From contig JADWMI010000080.1 in assembly GCA_015767395.1 (NCBI GenBank), positions 1 to 7,407 of the forward strand: a stretch of DNA of 7,407 bases, read 5' to 3'. The notes beneath the pieces are model-generated. The model searched no databases, had not been told where the DNA came from, and saw only the letters and a list, made by a program, of their open reading frames with translations. The first letter of the stretch is position 1, and every line of letters begins with the position of its first letter. Made by a program: the position numbers and the translations under genes. Below are positions 1 to 5,572 of the stretch, piece by piece. The DNA comes from Bacteroidota bacterium. GTDB taxonomy: Bacteria; Bacteroidota; Bacteroidia; Flavobacteriales; Flavobacteriaceae.

Positions 1-422
1 ATAATAATATTGAAAAATGAAAAAGGTGAAATATTTTTTGAGGTTTCAATAAAGTAATATTTTCCTTTTTTACTAAGTTCATGCTTTGAAAGTAAAAATG
101 CCAATGAAATTAATTGAAGTAAAAACTTCAAACTAAAAAATACAATCCCCACTAAATAAGTAAAGGTTAAAATCTGGATCCAATCAAATGATTGTTCAAC
201 AATTGGTGTATTTGAAATAATATTAAAATCTGAGCTGTTAAATTGTTGGGTAACGGCTTCAACATATACTGGAATTTCAACCAATGGAATTGAAACGGCT
301 ACAATTAAACCGATTAAAAAGTAACTTCGAATCGATTTAAAGAAGGTCTCGTTTTTTAAGAATATGTAATAAAAAAGAAAGAATATTATTACAAGTCCGC
401 TTGCTTTTAATAAATAATCCAT
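1..422 (-). CDS. BlaR1/MecR1-type M56 family membrane metallopeptidase, N-terminal part (cut by window edge)
   Basis: This open frame begins with ATG at 422 and stays open to the left edge, giving 140 codons. The translation starts MDYLLKASGLVIIFFLFYYI. It has hydrophobic segments at about residues 3-22, 34-50 and 82-112, and a motif ISPFSFFN at 131-138. That motif is typical of the stretch just before the zinc-protease domain in BlaR1/MecR1-like M56 proteins. The catalytic HExxH and any C-terminal sensor domain lie outside the window. The start lies 5 bases after the stop of the BlaI-type repressor gene, so the two are almost certainly one operon. In known systems the membrane protease senses an external signal and causes loss of the repressor; here the signal is unknown. 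In Bacteroidota such proteins are often linked to TonB-like domains, which cannot be checked here. No Shine-Dalgarno sequence precedes the start. Confidence 0.85.
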   Translation of the reverse strand, partial: MDYLLKASGLVIIFFLFYYIFLKNETFFKSIRSYFLIGLIVAVSIPLVEIPVYVEAVTQQFNSSDFNIISNTPIVEQSFDWIQILTFTYLVGIVFFSLKFLLQLISLAFLLSKHELSKKGKYYFIETSKNISPFSFFNII

Positions 423-427
423 GGTTT

Positions 428-790
428 TTAATTTTCTTTGTTTTCAATAATTTTAATTATATCACGCAACTCATCAACACTAATTTTCTCTTCATTTGCA
501 AAAAATGATACGACATTTTTATACGAATTTTCGAAATAATTGTTAATGGCATTCGAAAAATAACCCTTACGGTAATCTTCTTTTGTAATTGCAGGCTGGT
601 ATCTGTGCGTATTGCCAAAGGCTTCGTGTTTGATAAATCCTTTGTCTTCCATTTTTCTTATTACCGTAGAAACAGTATTGTAATGTGGTTTAGGTTTTGG
701 TAAGGCGGCCACAACTTCTTTTACAAAAGCTTTTTTAAGCTTCCATAAAACCTGCATAATTTCTTCTTCTTTATTGGTGAGTTTTTCCAT
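428..790 (-). CDS. BlaI/MecI/CopY family winged-helix transcriptional repressor
   Basis: A 120-residue protein, the usual length for Penicillinase_R (BlaI/MecI) repressors. The N-terminal winged helix starts with LTNKEEEIMQVLWKL (4-18). It continues with a helix VKEVVAAL (23-30), a recognition helix HYNTVSTVIRKMEDKG (36-51) and a wing FIKHEAFGNTHRYQP (52-66). The C-terminal part (about 73-117) is helical and would form the dimer. In S. aureus BlaI, induction involves cleavage in this half; VVSFFANEEKIS (93-104) is a possible equivalent, but that is inference. The next gene, 5 bases downstream, encodes the matching M56 protease. Two dyads on its own promoter suggest autorepression of the operon. 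No beta-lactamase gene is visible, so a role in antibiotic resistance is not shown; many Bacteroidota carry such pairs with other or unknown targets. Confidence 0.94.
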   Translation of the reverse strand: MEKLTNKEEEIMQVLWKLKKAFVKEVVAALPKPKPHYNTVSTVIRKMEDKGFIKHEAFGNTHRYQPAITKEDYRKGYFSNAINNYFENSYKNVVSFFANEEKISVDELRDIIKIIENKEN

Positions 791-850
791 GACAATTATT
801 CGATTAGTATATTTTTCCTTTTTAGATTTGATAAAATTCTCAACCCATTA

Positions 851-880
851 CAAACTTAAACTATTATTTTAGTTGTTAAA
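851..880 (-). promoter_or_regulatory. Probable promoter of the BlaI-M56 operon
   Basis: Read on the minus strand, TAAGTTTG (858-851) matches the Bacteroidota -7 consensus TAnnTTTG exactly. A weak -33 candidate, TTTAAC (880-875), lies 16 bases upstream. The first operator dyad (859-874) fills the space between them. Transcription would start near 844, giving a leader of roughly 55 bases, longer than those predicted for the other genes here. Confidence 0.6.
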
Positions 881-895
881 CTATAAAAGTAGTTG
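856..895. promoter_or_regulatory. Tandem operator: two abutting 20-bp repeats, each with an AACTA-N6-TAGTT dyad
   Basis: Two copies of TTAAACTA-N6-TAGTTG lie end to end at 856-875 and 876-895. Each contains a perfect inverted repeat, AACTA-N6-TAGTT (859-874 and 879-894). The six central bases differ strongly (TTATTT versus TAAAAG) while the flanks are identical, as expected when a dimeric repressor reads the arms only. The 20-bp spacing puts both sites on nearly the same DNA face. Copy 1 lies between the -7 and the probable -33 of the BlaI operon. Binding by BlaI is inferred from position and symmetry. Confidence 0.72.
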
Positions 896-934
896 TTTAA
901 CAAAAATTTATGTTTTTAGAATTTTGAGACATGT

Positions 935-964
935 ATTGTAGCGGCTTTAAATCTATTATATTTG
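935..964 (+). promoter_or_regulatory. Probable promoter of the calcium/sodium antiporter gene
   Basis: TATATTTG (957-964) fits the -7 consensus TAnnTTTG, and ATTG (935-938) lies 18 bases upstream as a -33 element. The predicted transcription start, about 7 bases past the -7 box, is near 971. That leaves a leader of only about 5-10 bases before the ATG at 978, so the mRNA may be close to leaderless. The promoter diverges from the BlaI operon promoter, and the BlaI-type dyads stop 40 bases upstream of it. Confidence 0.6.
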
Positions 965-977
965 CAAAAACTTTTTT

Positions 978-1913
978 ATGAATTTACTTTTTTTAACAGT
1001 TGGGTTGGTTTTGTTGGTTTTAGGTGGAAACTGGTTGTTAAAGGCCGCTGTTGGGTTTTCTTTAAGATTACAAATCCCTAAAATTGTAATAGGAATGACA
1101 GTTGTTTCTTTTGCGACCTCAGTACCTGAGTTAATAGTGAGTGTAAATTCAGCTTTGGCGGGTCATGCGGATATTGCTTTGGGAAACGTAATTGGTTCAA
1201 ATATTGCTAATTTAGGATTTGTATTGGCAATCACTATTTTAATTTCAACCATAAGTGTTGAAAAAAGTTTTTATAAAACGGACTGGCCAATAATGATGAT
1301 TGCTTCCATGTTGTTATATGGATTTATTGCTTTTGATGGGGTGTTGGTTAGGTACGAGGGGATAATTTTATTTTCATTCTTAATCATATTTCTAATTTAT
1401 TTGTTGAAATTTCAAAAACCGGCTGTTGTTGATGAAATGCCTGAAGATGATGTAGAATTGCCTTTATATAAAGGAGTACTATTTTTGCTGCTAGGAGGTA
1501 TTGCGCTTTGGGGAGGATCAGAGTTGCTTATTGATGGAGCTGTAGGTATGGCAACAAAGTATAATGTGAGTGAGCGTATTATTGGAATAACCATAGTTTC
1601 TATTGGTACGAGTATTCCTGAATTGGCTGCATCTGTAATTGCAATTCTGAAAAAAGAAAAAGCTATTTCTTTAGGGAACCTAATAGGCTCAAATGTGTTT
1701 AATATTTTAGCAGTTTTAGGAATTACGTCTATTATAACGCCTGTTAAAGTTGTAGATCAAGGCTTGTTGACCAATGATATTATATGGATGTTGGGCATCT
1801 CGCTACTAATTTTGCCTCTAAATTTTGCGCCAACTCGTATGAAATTGAGTTGGAAAGAAGGGGTGATTTTAATTTCGTTGTACGCCTTGTTTATGTTTCA
1901 AATGTTTAATTAG
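978..1913 (+). CDS. Calcium/sodium antiporter, CaCA family (YrbG-like)
   Basis: This 311-residue, very hydrophobic inner-membrane protein has the two inverted alpha repeats of the CaCA exchangers. Alpha-1 contains GMTVVSFATSVPEL (39-52) and GNVIGSN (69-75). Alpha-2 contains GITIVSIGTSIPEL (203-216) and GNLIGSN (233-239). A charged loop, DEMPEDDVE (152-160), separates the two halves of about five membrane helices each. Glu51 and Glu215 are the expected cation ligands, equivalent to Glu54 and Glu213 of NCX_Mj. Asn78 matches Asn81 of NCX_Mj, but Asn242 stands where NCX_Mj has Asp240. The length is normal for bacterial members. The family exchanges Ca2+ for Na+ across the membrane; substrate and direction are assigned by family only. 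It is transcribed alone, with its own promoter, and ends at a shared terminator. The start follows a good promoter and gives the expected N-terminal helix. Confidence 0.94.
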   Translation: MNLLFLTVGLVLLVLGGNWLLKAAVGFSLRLQIPKIVIGMTVVSFATSVPELIVSVNSALAGHADIALGNVIGSNIANLGFVLAITILISTISVEKSFYKTDWPIMMIASMLLYGFIAFDGVLVRYEGIILFSFLIIFLIYLLKFQKPAVVDEMPEDDVELPLYKGVLFLLLGGIALWGGSELLIDGAVGMATKYNVSERIIGITIVSIGTSIPELAASVIAILKKEKAISLGNLIGSNVFNILAVLGITSIITPVKVVDQGLLTNDIIWMLGISLLILPLNFAPTRMKLSWKEGVILISLYALFMFQMFN

Positions 1914-1934
1914 CTTAATAATGAAGTCGAAAGT

Positions 1935-1967
1935 AAAAGTATATTAAAACTTTAAAATACTTTTTTT
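1935..1967 (+). terminator. AT-rich hairpin with T run after the antiporter gene (weak terminator candidate)
   Basis: AAAAGTAT (1935-1942) pairs with ATACTTTT (1957-1964). An A-A mismatch and a few more A-T pairs extend the stem inwards, and T residues continue to 1967. Only one pair per arm is G-C, so the hairpin is weak. It could help the stronger palindrome downstream or be chance in AT-rich DNA. Confidence 0.3.
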
Positions 1968-1984
1968 AGAATATAAAAGGGTAA

Positions 1985-2014
1985 AAAAAAACACTGCAAT
2001 TGCAGTGTTTTTTT
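1985..2014. terminator. Bidirectional rho-independent terminator between convergent genes
   Basis: A perfect 30-bp palindrome is centred between 1999 and 2000. The core ACACTGCAATTGCAGTGT (1991-2008) is flanked by an A run on the left (1983-1990) and a T run on the right (2008-2014). With an AATT loop it forms a stem of up to 13 pairs, with a U tract in either reading direction. It lies 71 bases after the antiporter stop and 21 bases after the GSII stop, so it serves both converging genes. Confidence 0.9.
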
Positions 2015-2035
2015 ATTTTTATAAAAGCTGTAAGA

Positions 2036-3046
2036 CTATAATTTAGCTGAATTCACAGTTCTAATGATTCTTGAAGCAACTTTATATGGATCTGCATTTG
2101 AAGCAGGTCTACGGTCTTCTAACCAACCTTTCCATCCTTTTTCTACTGTAATGATAGGAATACGGATTGAAGCACCTCTATCAGAAACTCCATAAGAGAA
2201 ATCAGAAACGTGTGCTGTTTCATGCAATCCTGTTAATCTTTCATCGTTATATGCGCCATAAACACCAATATGCTCATCAGTTACAGGTCTAAAAGCTTCA
2301 CAAATTTTATTGTAAATTGCTTCAGAGCCACATGTTCTTAAAGTTGTGTTTGAGAAGTTTGCATGCATACCTGAACCATTCCAGTCACCTTTTACAGGTT
2401 TTGGATGTAATTCAATATAGTATCCGTATTTTTCTGACAATCTATTTAATAAATATCTTGCTACCCAAATCTCGTCACCAGCAGTTTTTGCGCTTTGTGC
2501 AAAACATTGAAATTCCCATTGTCCTGGAGCAACCTCTTGATTAATTCCTTCAAAGTTTAAACCAGCATCAATACATAAATCAGCGTGTTCTTCAACAAAG
2601 TCTCTCCCCCAAGTATATCTACCACCTACAGAGCAGTAATATTTTCCTTGTGGTCCAGGGAACCCTCCACGTGGGAAACCTAAAGGTAATTCAGTTTTAG
2701 CATCCATTAAGAAATATTCTTGTTCAAAACCAAACCAAAAATCATTATCGTCATCGTCAATTGTAGCTCTATGGTTAGATACGTGAGGAGCGCCATCAGC
2801 ATTTAATACTTCACACATTACTAAAAATCCATTGCGTCTTACAGGATCAGGATAAATAGCGACTGGTTTAAGTAAAACGTCAGAAGCCTCTCCTGTTGCT
2901 TGCTCAGTTGAAGAACCGTCAAAAGACCAAATACTACAATCTTCTAATTTTCCACCAAAGTCATTTTCAACTTTAGTTTTACTTCTTAATTCCTGTGTTG
3001 GTTGATGACCATCTAACCAAATGTACTCTAATTTTGTTTTGCTCAT
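2036..3046 (-). CDS. glnII: Glutamine synthetase, type II (GSII, eukaryote-like)
   Basis: GSII joins ammonia to glutamate using ATP, forming glutamine in the cytoplasm. The 336-residue length fits GSII and is far below the roughly 440-470 of GSI. An N-terminal beta-grasp part (about 5-85) includes SIWSFDGSSTEQATGEASDV (38-57), a GSII signature. The catalytic part contains FGFEQEYFL (105-113), INQEVAPGQWEFQ (168-180) with metal and glutamate ligands, and GDWNGSGMHANFS (220-232) with the ATP/glutamate-site His228. It also has YNDERLTGLHETAHVSDFSY (266-285), DRGASIRIP (289-297) and EDRRPASNADPY (310-321). GSII enzymes are decamers and are not adenylylated like GSI. The gene diverges from a GSIII gene and has its own consensus promoter. 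The symbol is borrowed from rhizobial GSII. Class assignment is firm; physiological division of labour with GSIII is not visible. Confidence 0.96.
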   Translation of the reverse strand: MSKTKLEYIWLDGHQPTQELRSKTKVENDFGGKLEDCSIWSFDGSSTEQATGEASDVLLKPVAIYPDPVRRNGFLVMCEVLNADGAPHVSNHRATIDDDDNDFWFGFEQEYFLMDAKTELPLGFPRGGFPGPQGKYYCSVGGRYTWGRDFVEEHADLCIDAGLNFEGINQEVAPGQWEFQCFAQSAKTAGDEIWVARYLLNRLSEKYGYYIELHPKPVKGDWNGSGMHANFSNTTLRTCGSEAIYNKICEAFRPVTDEHIGVYGAYNDERLTGLHETAHVSDFSYGVSDRGASIRIPIITVEKGWKGWLEDRRPASNADPYKVASRIIRTVNSAKL

Positions 3047-3082
3047 ATATGTTGTGTTTTTAATAAATTCAAATATTTATCA

Positions 3083-3112
3083 CAAAAGTAAAAAAATCTT
3101 TCGTATGGCAAA
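3083..3112 (-). promoter_or_regulatory. Promoter of the GSII gene
   Basis: On the minus strand TTTG (3112-3109) is followed after exactly 18 bases by TACTTTTG (3090-3083), an excellent match to the Bacteroidota consensus TTTG / TAnnTTTG. Transcription would start near 3076, giving a leader of about 30 bases with no Shine-Dalgarno sequence. The -33 TTTG is the end of one of the two inverted A8/T8 boxes in this spacer. Confidence 0.78.
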
Positions 3113-3172
3113 AAAAATGGGGTGGTAAAAACATAGTTAGCGTGTATTTTTATGGATGCCCTATTTTTTTTG
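3109..3172. promoter_or_regulatory. Inverted pair of CCCYATTTTTTTTG boxes between the two glutamine synthetase genes
   Basis: CCCCATTTTTTTTG lies on the minus strand (3122-3109) and CCCTATTTTTTTTG on the plus strand (3159-3172). They match at 13 of 14 bases, point in opposite directions and have centres 50 bp apart. Each points towards its nearest gene. The minus copy supplies the -33 of the GSII promoter. The plus copy is about 94 bases upstream of the GSIII start, with no -7 box at the right spacing. A shared regulator site is possible; no known nitrogen-control consensus is recognised. Confidence 0.4.
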
Positions 3173-3185
3173 GGGGTTATTCAAA

Positions 3186-3215
3186 AATAATTTAAAATAA
3201 TTTAAAATAATTGAT
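3186..3215. repeat. Three 10-bp tandem AT repeats upstream of the GSIII gene
   Basis: The unit AATAATTTAA occurs exactly at 3186-3195 and 3196-3205, then degenerates to AATAATTGAT at 3206-3215. The 10-bp period places the AT steps on one face of the helix. This may bend the DNA or act as an UP-like element for the GSIII promoter, which has a -7 box but no clear -33. Function is inferred; simple slippage in AT-rich DNA is the alternative. Confidence 0.5.
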
Positions 3216-3238
3216 AAATAAATATTTGAAATTATTGT

Positions 3239-3246
3239 TATCTTCG
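3239..3246 (+). promoter_or_regulatory. Probable -7 element of the GSIII gene promoter
   Basis: TATCTTCG fits TAnnTTTG with one change (TTCG). It lies 19 bases before the ATG, so transcription would start near 3253 with a leader of about 12 bases. No TTTG or TTG stands at the usual 17-20 base spacing upstream; TTTG at 3225-3228 is too close. The promoter may depend on an activator or on the upstream AT repeats. Confidence 0.5.
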
Positions 3247-3265
3247 TACCAAAACAATAATTATT

Positions 3266-5452
3266 ATGTCAAAATTACGTTTTAAGGCTATGGAGCTTGC
3301 CCAAAGTAGGAAGCCTGTAGAGGTTCAGGAATTAAATAGACGTTCTGAGTTGTTTGGGAAAAATGTGTTTAATGAAAATGCAATGCGCCAATATTTAACG
3401 AAAGAAGCTTTTGAAGGGGTAATGAGCGCTATAAAGCATGGAAAAAAAATTGACCGTAAAATTGCAAATCAAGTAGCTTCTTCAATGAAAGATTGGGCCT
3501 TGTCTAAAGGCGTTACACATTATACGCATTGGTTTCAGCCTTTGACAGGTGCTACAGCCGAAAAGCACGATGCTTTTTTTGAAACGATTGGTGGCGGAAT
3601 GGCTATTGAAAAATTTGAAGGAGGTCAGTTGGTTCAGCAAGAACCAGATGCTTCGAGCTTCCCACATGGAGGAATAAGAAATACTTTTGAAGCTCGTGGT
3701 TATACAGCTTGGGATCCTACATCACCTGCTTTTATATATGGAACTACTTTGTGTATTCCAACAATATTTGTTTCTTATACGGGTGAAGCCTTAGATTATA
3801 AAACACCTTTGTTAAGAGCGTTGCACGCTGTTGATTCAGCAGCTACCGACGTTTGTAAATATTTTGATAAAAATGTTAAAAAGGTAACTTCTTCATTAGG
3901 GTGGGAGCAAGAGTATTTTTTAATTGATAAGGCGTTGGTTGCGAGTAGGCCTGATATTAATTTAACTGGACGAACTTTATTAGGGCATTCTTCAGCCAAA
4001 GGTCAGCAATTAGATGATCATTATTTTGGTTCAATTCCTTCACGAGCATTAAACTTTATGCGCGATTTGGAAACTGAATGTATGTTGGTAGGTATTCCAG
4101 TAAAAACAAGACATAATGAAGTGGCTCCTAATCAGTTTGAATTGGCGCCTATATATGAAGAAGCAAATTTAGCGGTAGATCATAATTCACTTTTAATGGA
4201 CATGATGGGACGTGTGGCTTCTCGTCATGATTTTAAAGTGTTATTTCATGAAAAACCTTTTGCTGGTGTAAACGGTTCTGGGAAGCACAATAACTGGTCT
4301 TTATCAACTGATAAAGGCGTGAACCTTCTGTCGCCAGGAAAAACACCTATGAGCAATCTTCAATTTTTAACCTTCTTTATAAATACGATTAAGGCGGTTA
4401 ATAATTATGAGGATTTATTAAGAGGATCTATCGCCTCAGCAAGTAACGATCATAGGTTGGGAGCCAATGAAGCACCTCCAGCAATTATGTCGGTATTTAT
4501 TGGAGAGCAGCTAACGAATGTTTTGGAAGAATTGGAAGGCGTTACCAAAGGTAAATTATCTCCTGAAGAAAAAACAGATCTTAAACTGAATGTTGTTGGA
4601 AAAATTCCTGACGTTTTATTAGATAATACAGATAGAAACAGAACATCTTCCTTTGCATTTACAGGGAACAAATTTGAATTTAGAGCAGTTGGTTCAACAG
4701 CTAATTGCGCAAACCCTATGACCGTTTTAAATACCATTGTAGCCAAACAACTGAAAGACTTTAAAGTTGAAGTTGATGCTTTAATTGATGAAAAAGGGTT
4801 GAAAAAGGACGAGGCCATATTTAATATTTTAAGAGAATATATTAAATCTTCTCGAAATATTTTGTTTGAAGGAAATGGTTATAGTTTTGATTGGGAAAAA
4901 GAAGCTAAAAAAAGAGGTTTAAGTAATAATAAAACAACACCTGAGGCTTTAAAGGTGAAAATAACAAAAAAGGCAATTGACTTATTTGAAGAAATGAATG
5001 TAATGAGTCAGGTTGAAACGGAGTCACGTTATGAAATTGAAATTGAAGAATATACAAAACGCATTCAAATTGAATCTCGTGTCTTAGGCGATATAGCAGG
5101 CAATCATATTGTTCCTACTGCTGTTCGATATCAGAATATGTTAATTGAAAATGTAAAAGGATTAAAAGAAATCTTTCCTAAAGATTTTGAAGGGCATGCA
5201 AAAGAGCAAATTAAATTGATAAAAGGCATTTCAGGACATATTGAAGCCATTCATTTTAAGGTTGAAGAAATGATCAATACTCGAAAAAAAGCAAACAATT
5301 TAAAAGATGCAGTTAAAAAAGCTGAAATGTATTGCAGTGAAGTAAAACCATTCTTTGACGAAATTAGATACCATTGCGACAAACTGGAACTTATGGTTGA
5401 TGATGAGATTTGGCCATTGACCAAATATAGAGAGTTGTTATTTACAAGATAA
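3266..5452 (+). CDS. glnN: Glutamine synthetase, type III (GSIII)
   Basis: A 728-residue GSIII, almost the same length as the Bacteroides enzyme. The start MSKLRFKAMELAQSRKPVEV is typical of the family. Family motifs run in order: THWFQPLTGATAEKHDAF (87-104), GGIRNTFEARGYTAWDP (135-151), GWEQEYFLID (212-221), RHNEVAPNQFELAPIYEEAN (282-301), HEKPFAGVNGSGKHNNWSL (328-346), GANEAPPAIMSVFIG (399-413) and the phosphate-binding region DRNRTSSFAFTGNKFEFRAV (456-475). The region after about residue 500 is the helical C-terminal extension specific to GSIII. It makes glutamine from glutamate, ammonia and ATP in the cytoplasm; GSIII forms dodecamers of two hexameric rings that stack oppositely to GSI. 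No truncation or lost motif is seen. It diverges from GSII and ends at a strong terminator. In Bacteroides the same gene type is called glnA, so the symbol varies. Confidence 0.97.
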   Translation: MSKLRFKAMELAQSRKPVEVQELNRRSELFGKNVFNENAMRQYLTKEAFEGVMSAIKHGKKIDRKIANQVASSMKDWALSKGVTHYTHWFQPLTGATAEKHDAFFETIGGGMAIEKFEGGQLVQQEPDASSFPHGGIRNTFEARGYTAWDPTSPAFIYGTTLCIPTIFVSYTGEALDYKTPLLRALHAVDSAATDVCKYFDKNVKKVTSSLGWEQEYFLIDKALVASRPDINLTGRTLLGHSSAKGQQLDDHYFGSIPSRALNFMRDLETECMLVGIPVKTRHNEVAPNQFELAPIYEEANLAVDHNSLLMDMMGRVASRHDFKVLFHEKPFAGVNGSGKHNNWSLSTDKGVNLLSPGKTPMSNLQFLTFFINTIKAVNNYEDLLRGSIASASNDHRLGANEAPPAIMSVFIGEQLTNVLEELEGVTKGKLSPEEKTDLKLNVVGKIPDVLLDNTDRNRTSSFAFTGNKFEFRAVGSTANCANPMTVLNTIVAKQLKDFKVEVDALIDEKGLKKDEAIFNILREYIKSSRNILFEGNGYSFDWEKEAKKRGLSNNKTTPEALKVKITKKAIDLFEEMNVMSQVETESRYEIEIEEYTKRIQIESRVLGDIAGNHIVPTAVRYQNMLIENVKGLKEIFPKDFEGHAKEQIKLIKGISGHIEAIHFKVEEMINTRKKANNLKDAVKKAEMYCSEVKPFFDEIRYHCDKLELMVDDEIWPLTKYRELLFTR

Positions 5453-5484
5453 TAGCTAAAAATTTAAAGATTATAAATAAACTT

Positions 5485-5515
5485 AAGCCGAATGTGAATC
5501 ACATTCGGCTTTTTT
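5485..5515 (+). terminator. Rho-independent terminator after the GSIII gene
   Basis: AAGCCGAATGTG (5485-5496) pairs perfectly with CACATTCGGCTT (5500-5511) around an AAT loop, and six T residues run from 5510 to 5515. This is a strong intrinsic terminator 32 bases past the GSIII stop. It isolates GSIII from purM. An in-frame ATG directly after the T run (5516) belongs to the untranscribed gap, not to purM. Confidence 0.93.
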
Positions 5516-5542
5516 ATGTTTCCTATATTCAAAAAGAAGAAT

Positions 5543-5550
5543 TACTTTTG
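5543..5550 (+). promoter_or_regulatory. Probable promoter (-7 element) of purM
   Basis: TACTTTTG matches the -7 consensus exactly and is the same octamer as at the GSII promoter. A weak -33, TTTC (5519-5522), lies 20 bases upstream, just past the GSIII terminator. Transcription would start near 5557, about 16 bases before the ATG at 5573. This decides the purM start, since the in-frame ATG at 5516 is upstream of the promoter. Confidence 0.65.
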
Positions 5551-5572
5551 CAATTATCTTAATAAAATAATC

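Noticed and set aside
935..964. Control of the antiporter by the BlaI-type dyads
   Set aside because: The dyads end 40 bases upstream of the antiporter -33 and do not overlap its promoter, so direct repression is not supported.
2317..2544. Open frame on the plus strand inside GSII
   Set aside because: It lies wholly antisense to a well-conserved enzyme, has no recognisable domain or promoter, and is explained as a shadow of the GSII gene.
3225..3228. TTTG as the -33 of the GSIII promoter
   Set aside because: Only 10 bases separate it from the -7 box, well short of the usual 17-20.
3256..3265. AATAATTATT palindrome directly before the GSIII ATG
   Set aside because: A 10-bp all-AT palindrome is expected by chance in such DNA, and nothing else supports an operator or hairpin there.
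4450..4818. 122-codon open frame antisense to GSIII
   Set aside because: No family resemblance and no promoter. It mirrors conserved GSIII codons, so chance openness is the likely cause.
5516..5572. Extended purM start 19 codons upstream
   Set aside because: The upstream ATG directly follows the GSIII terminator and lies before the purM -7 box, and the added residues do not look like a PurM N-terminus. The ATG at 5573 is the better start.
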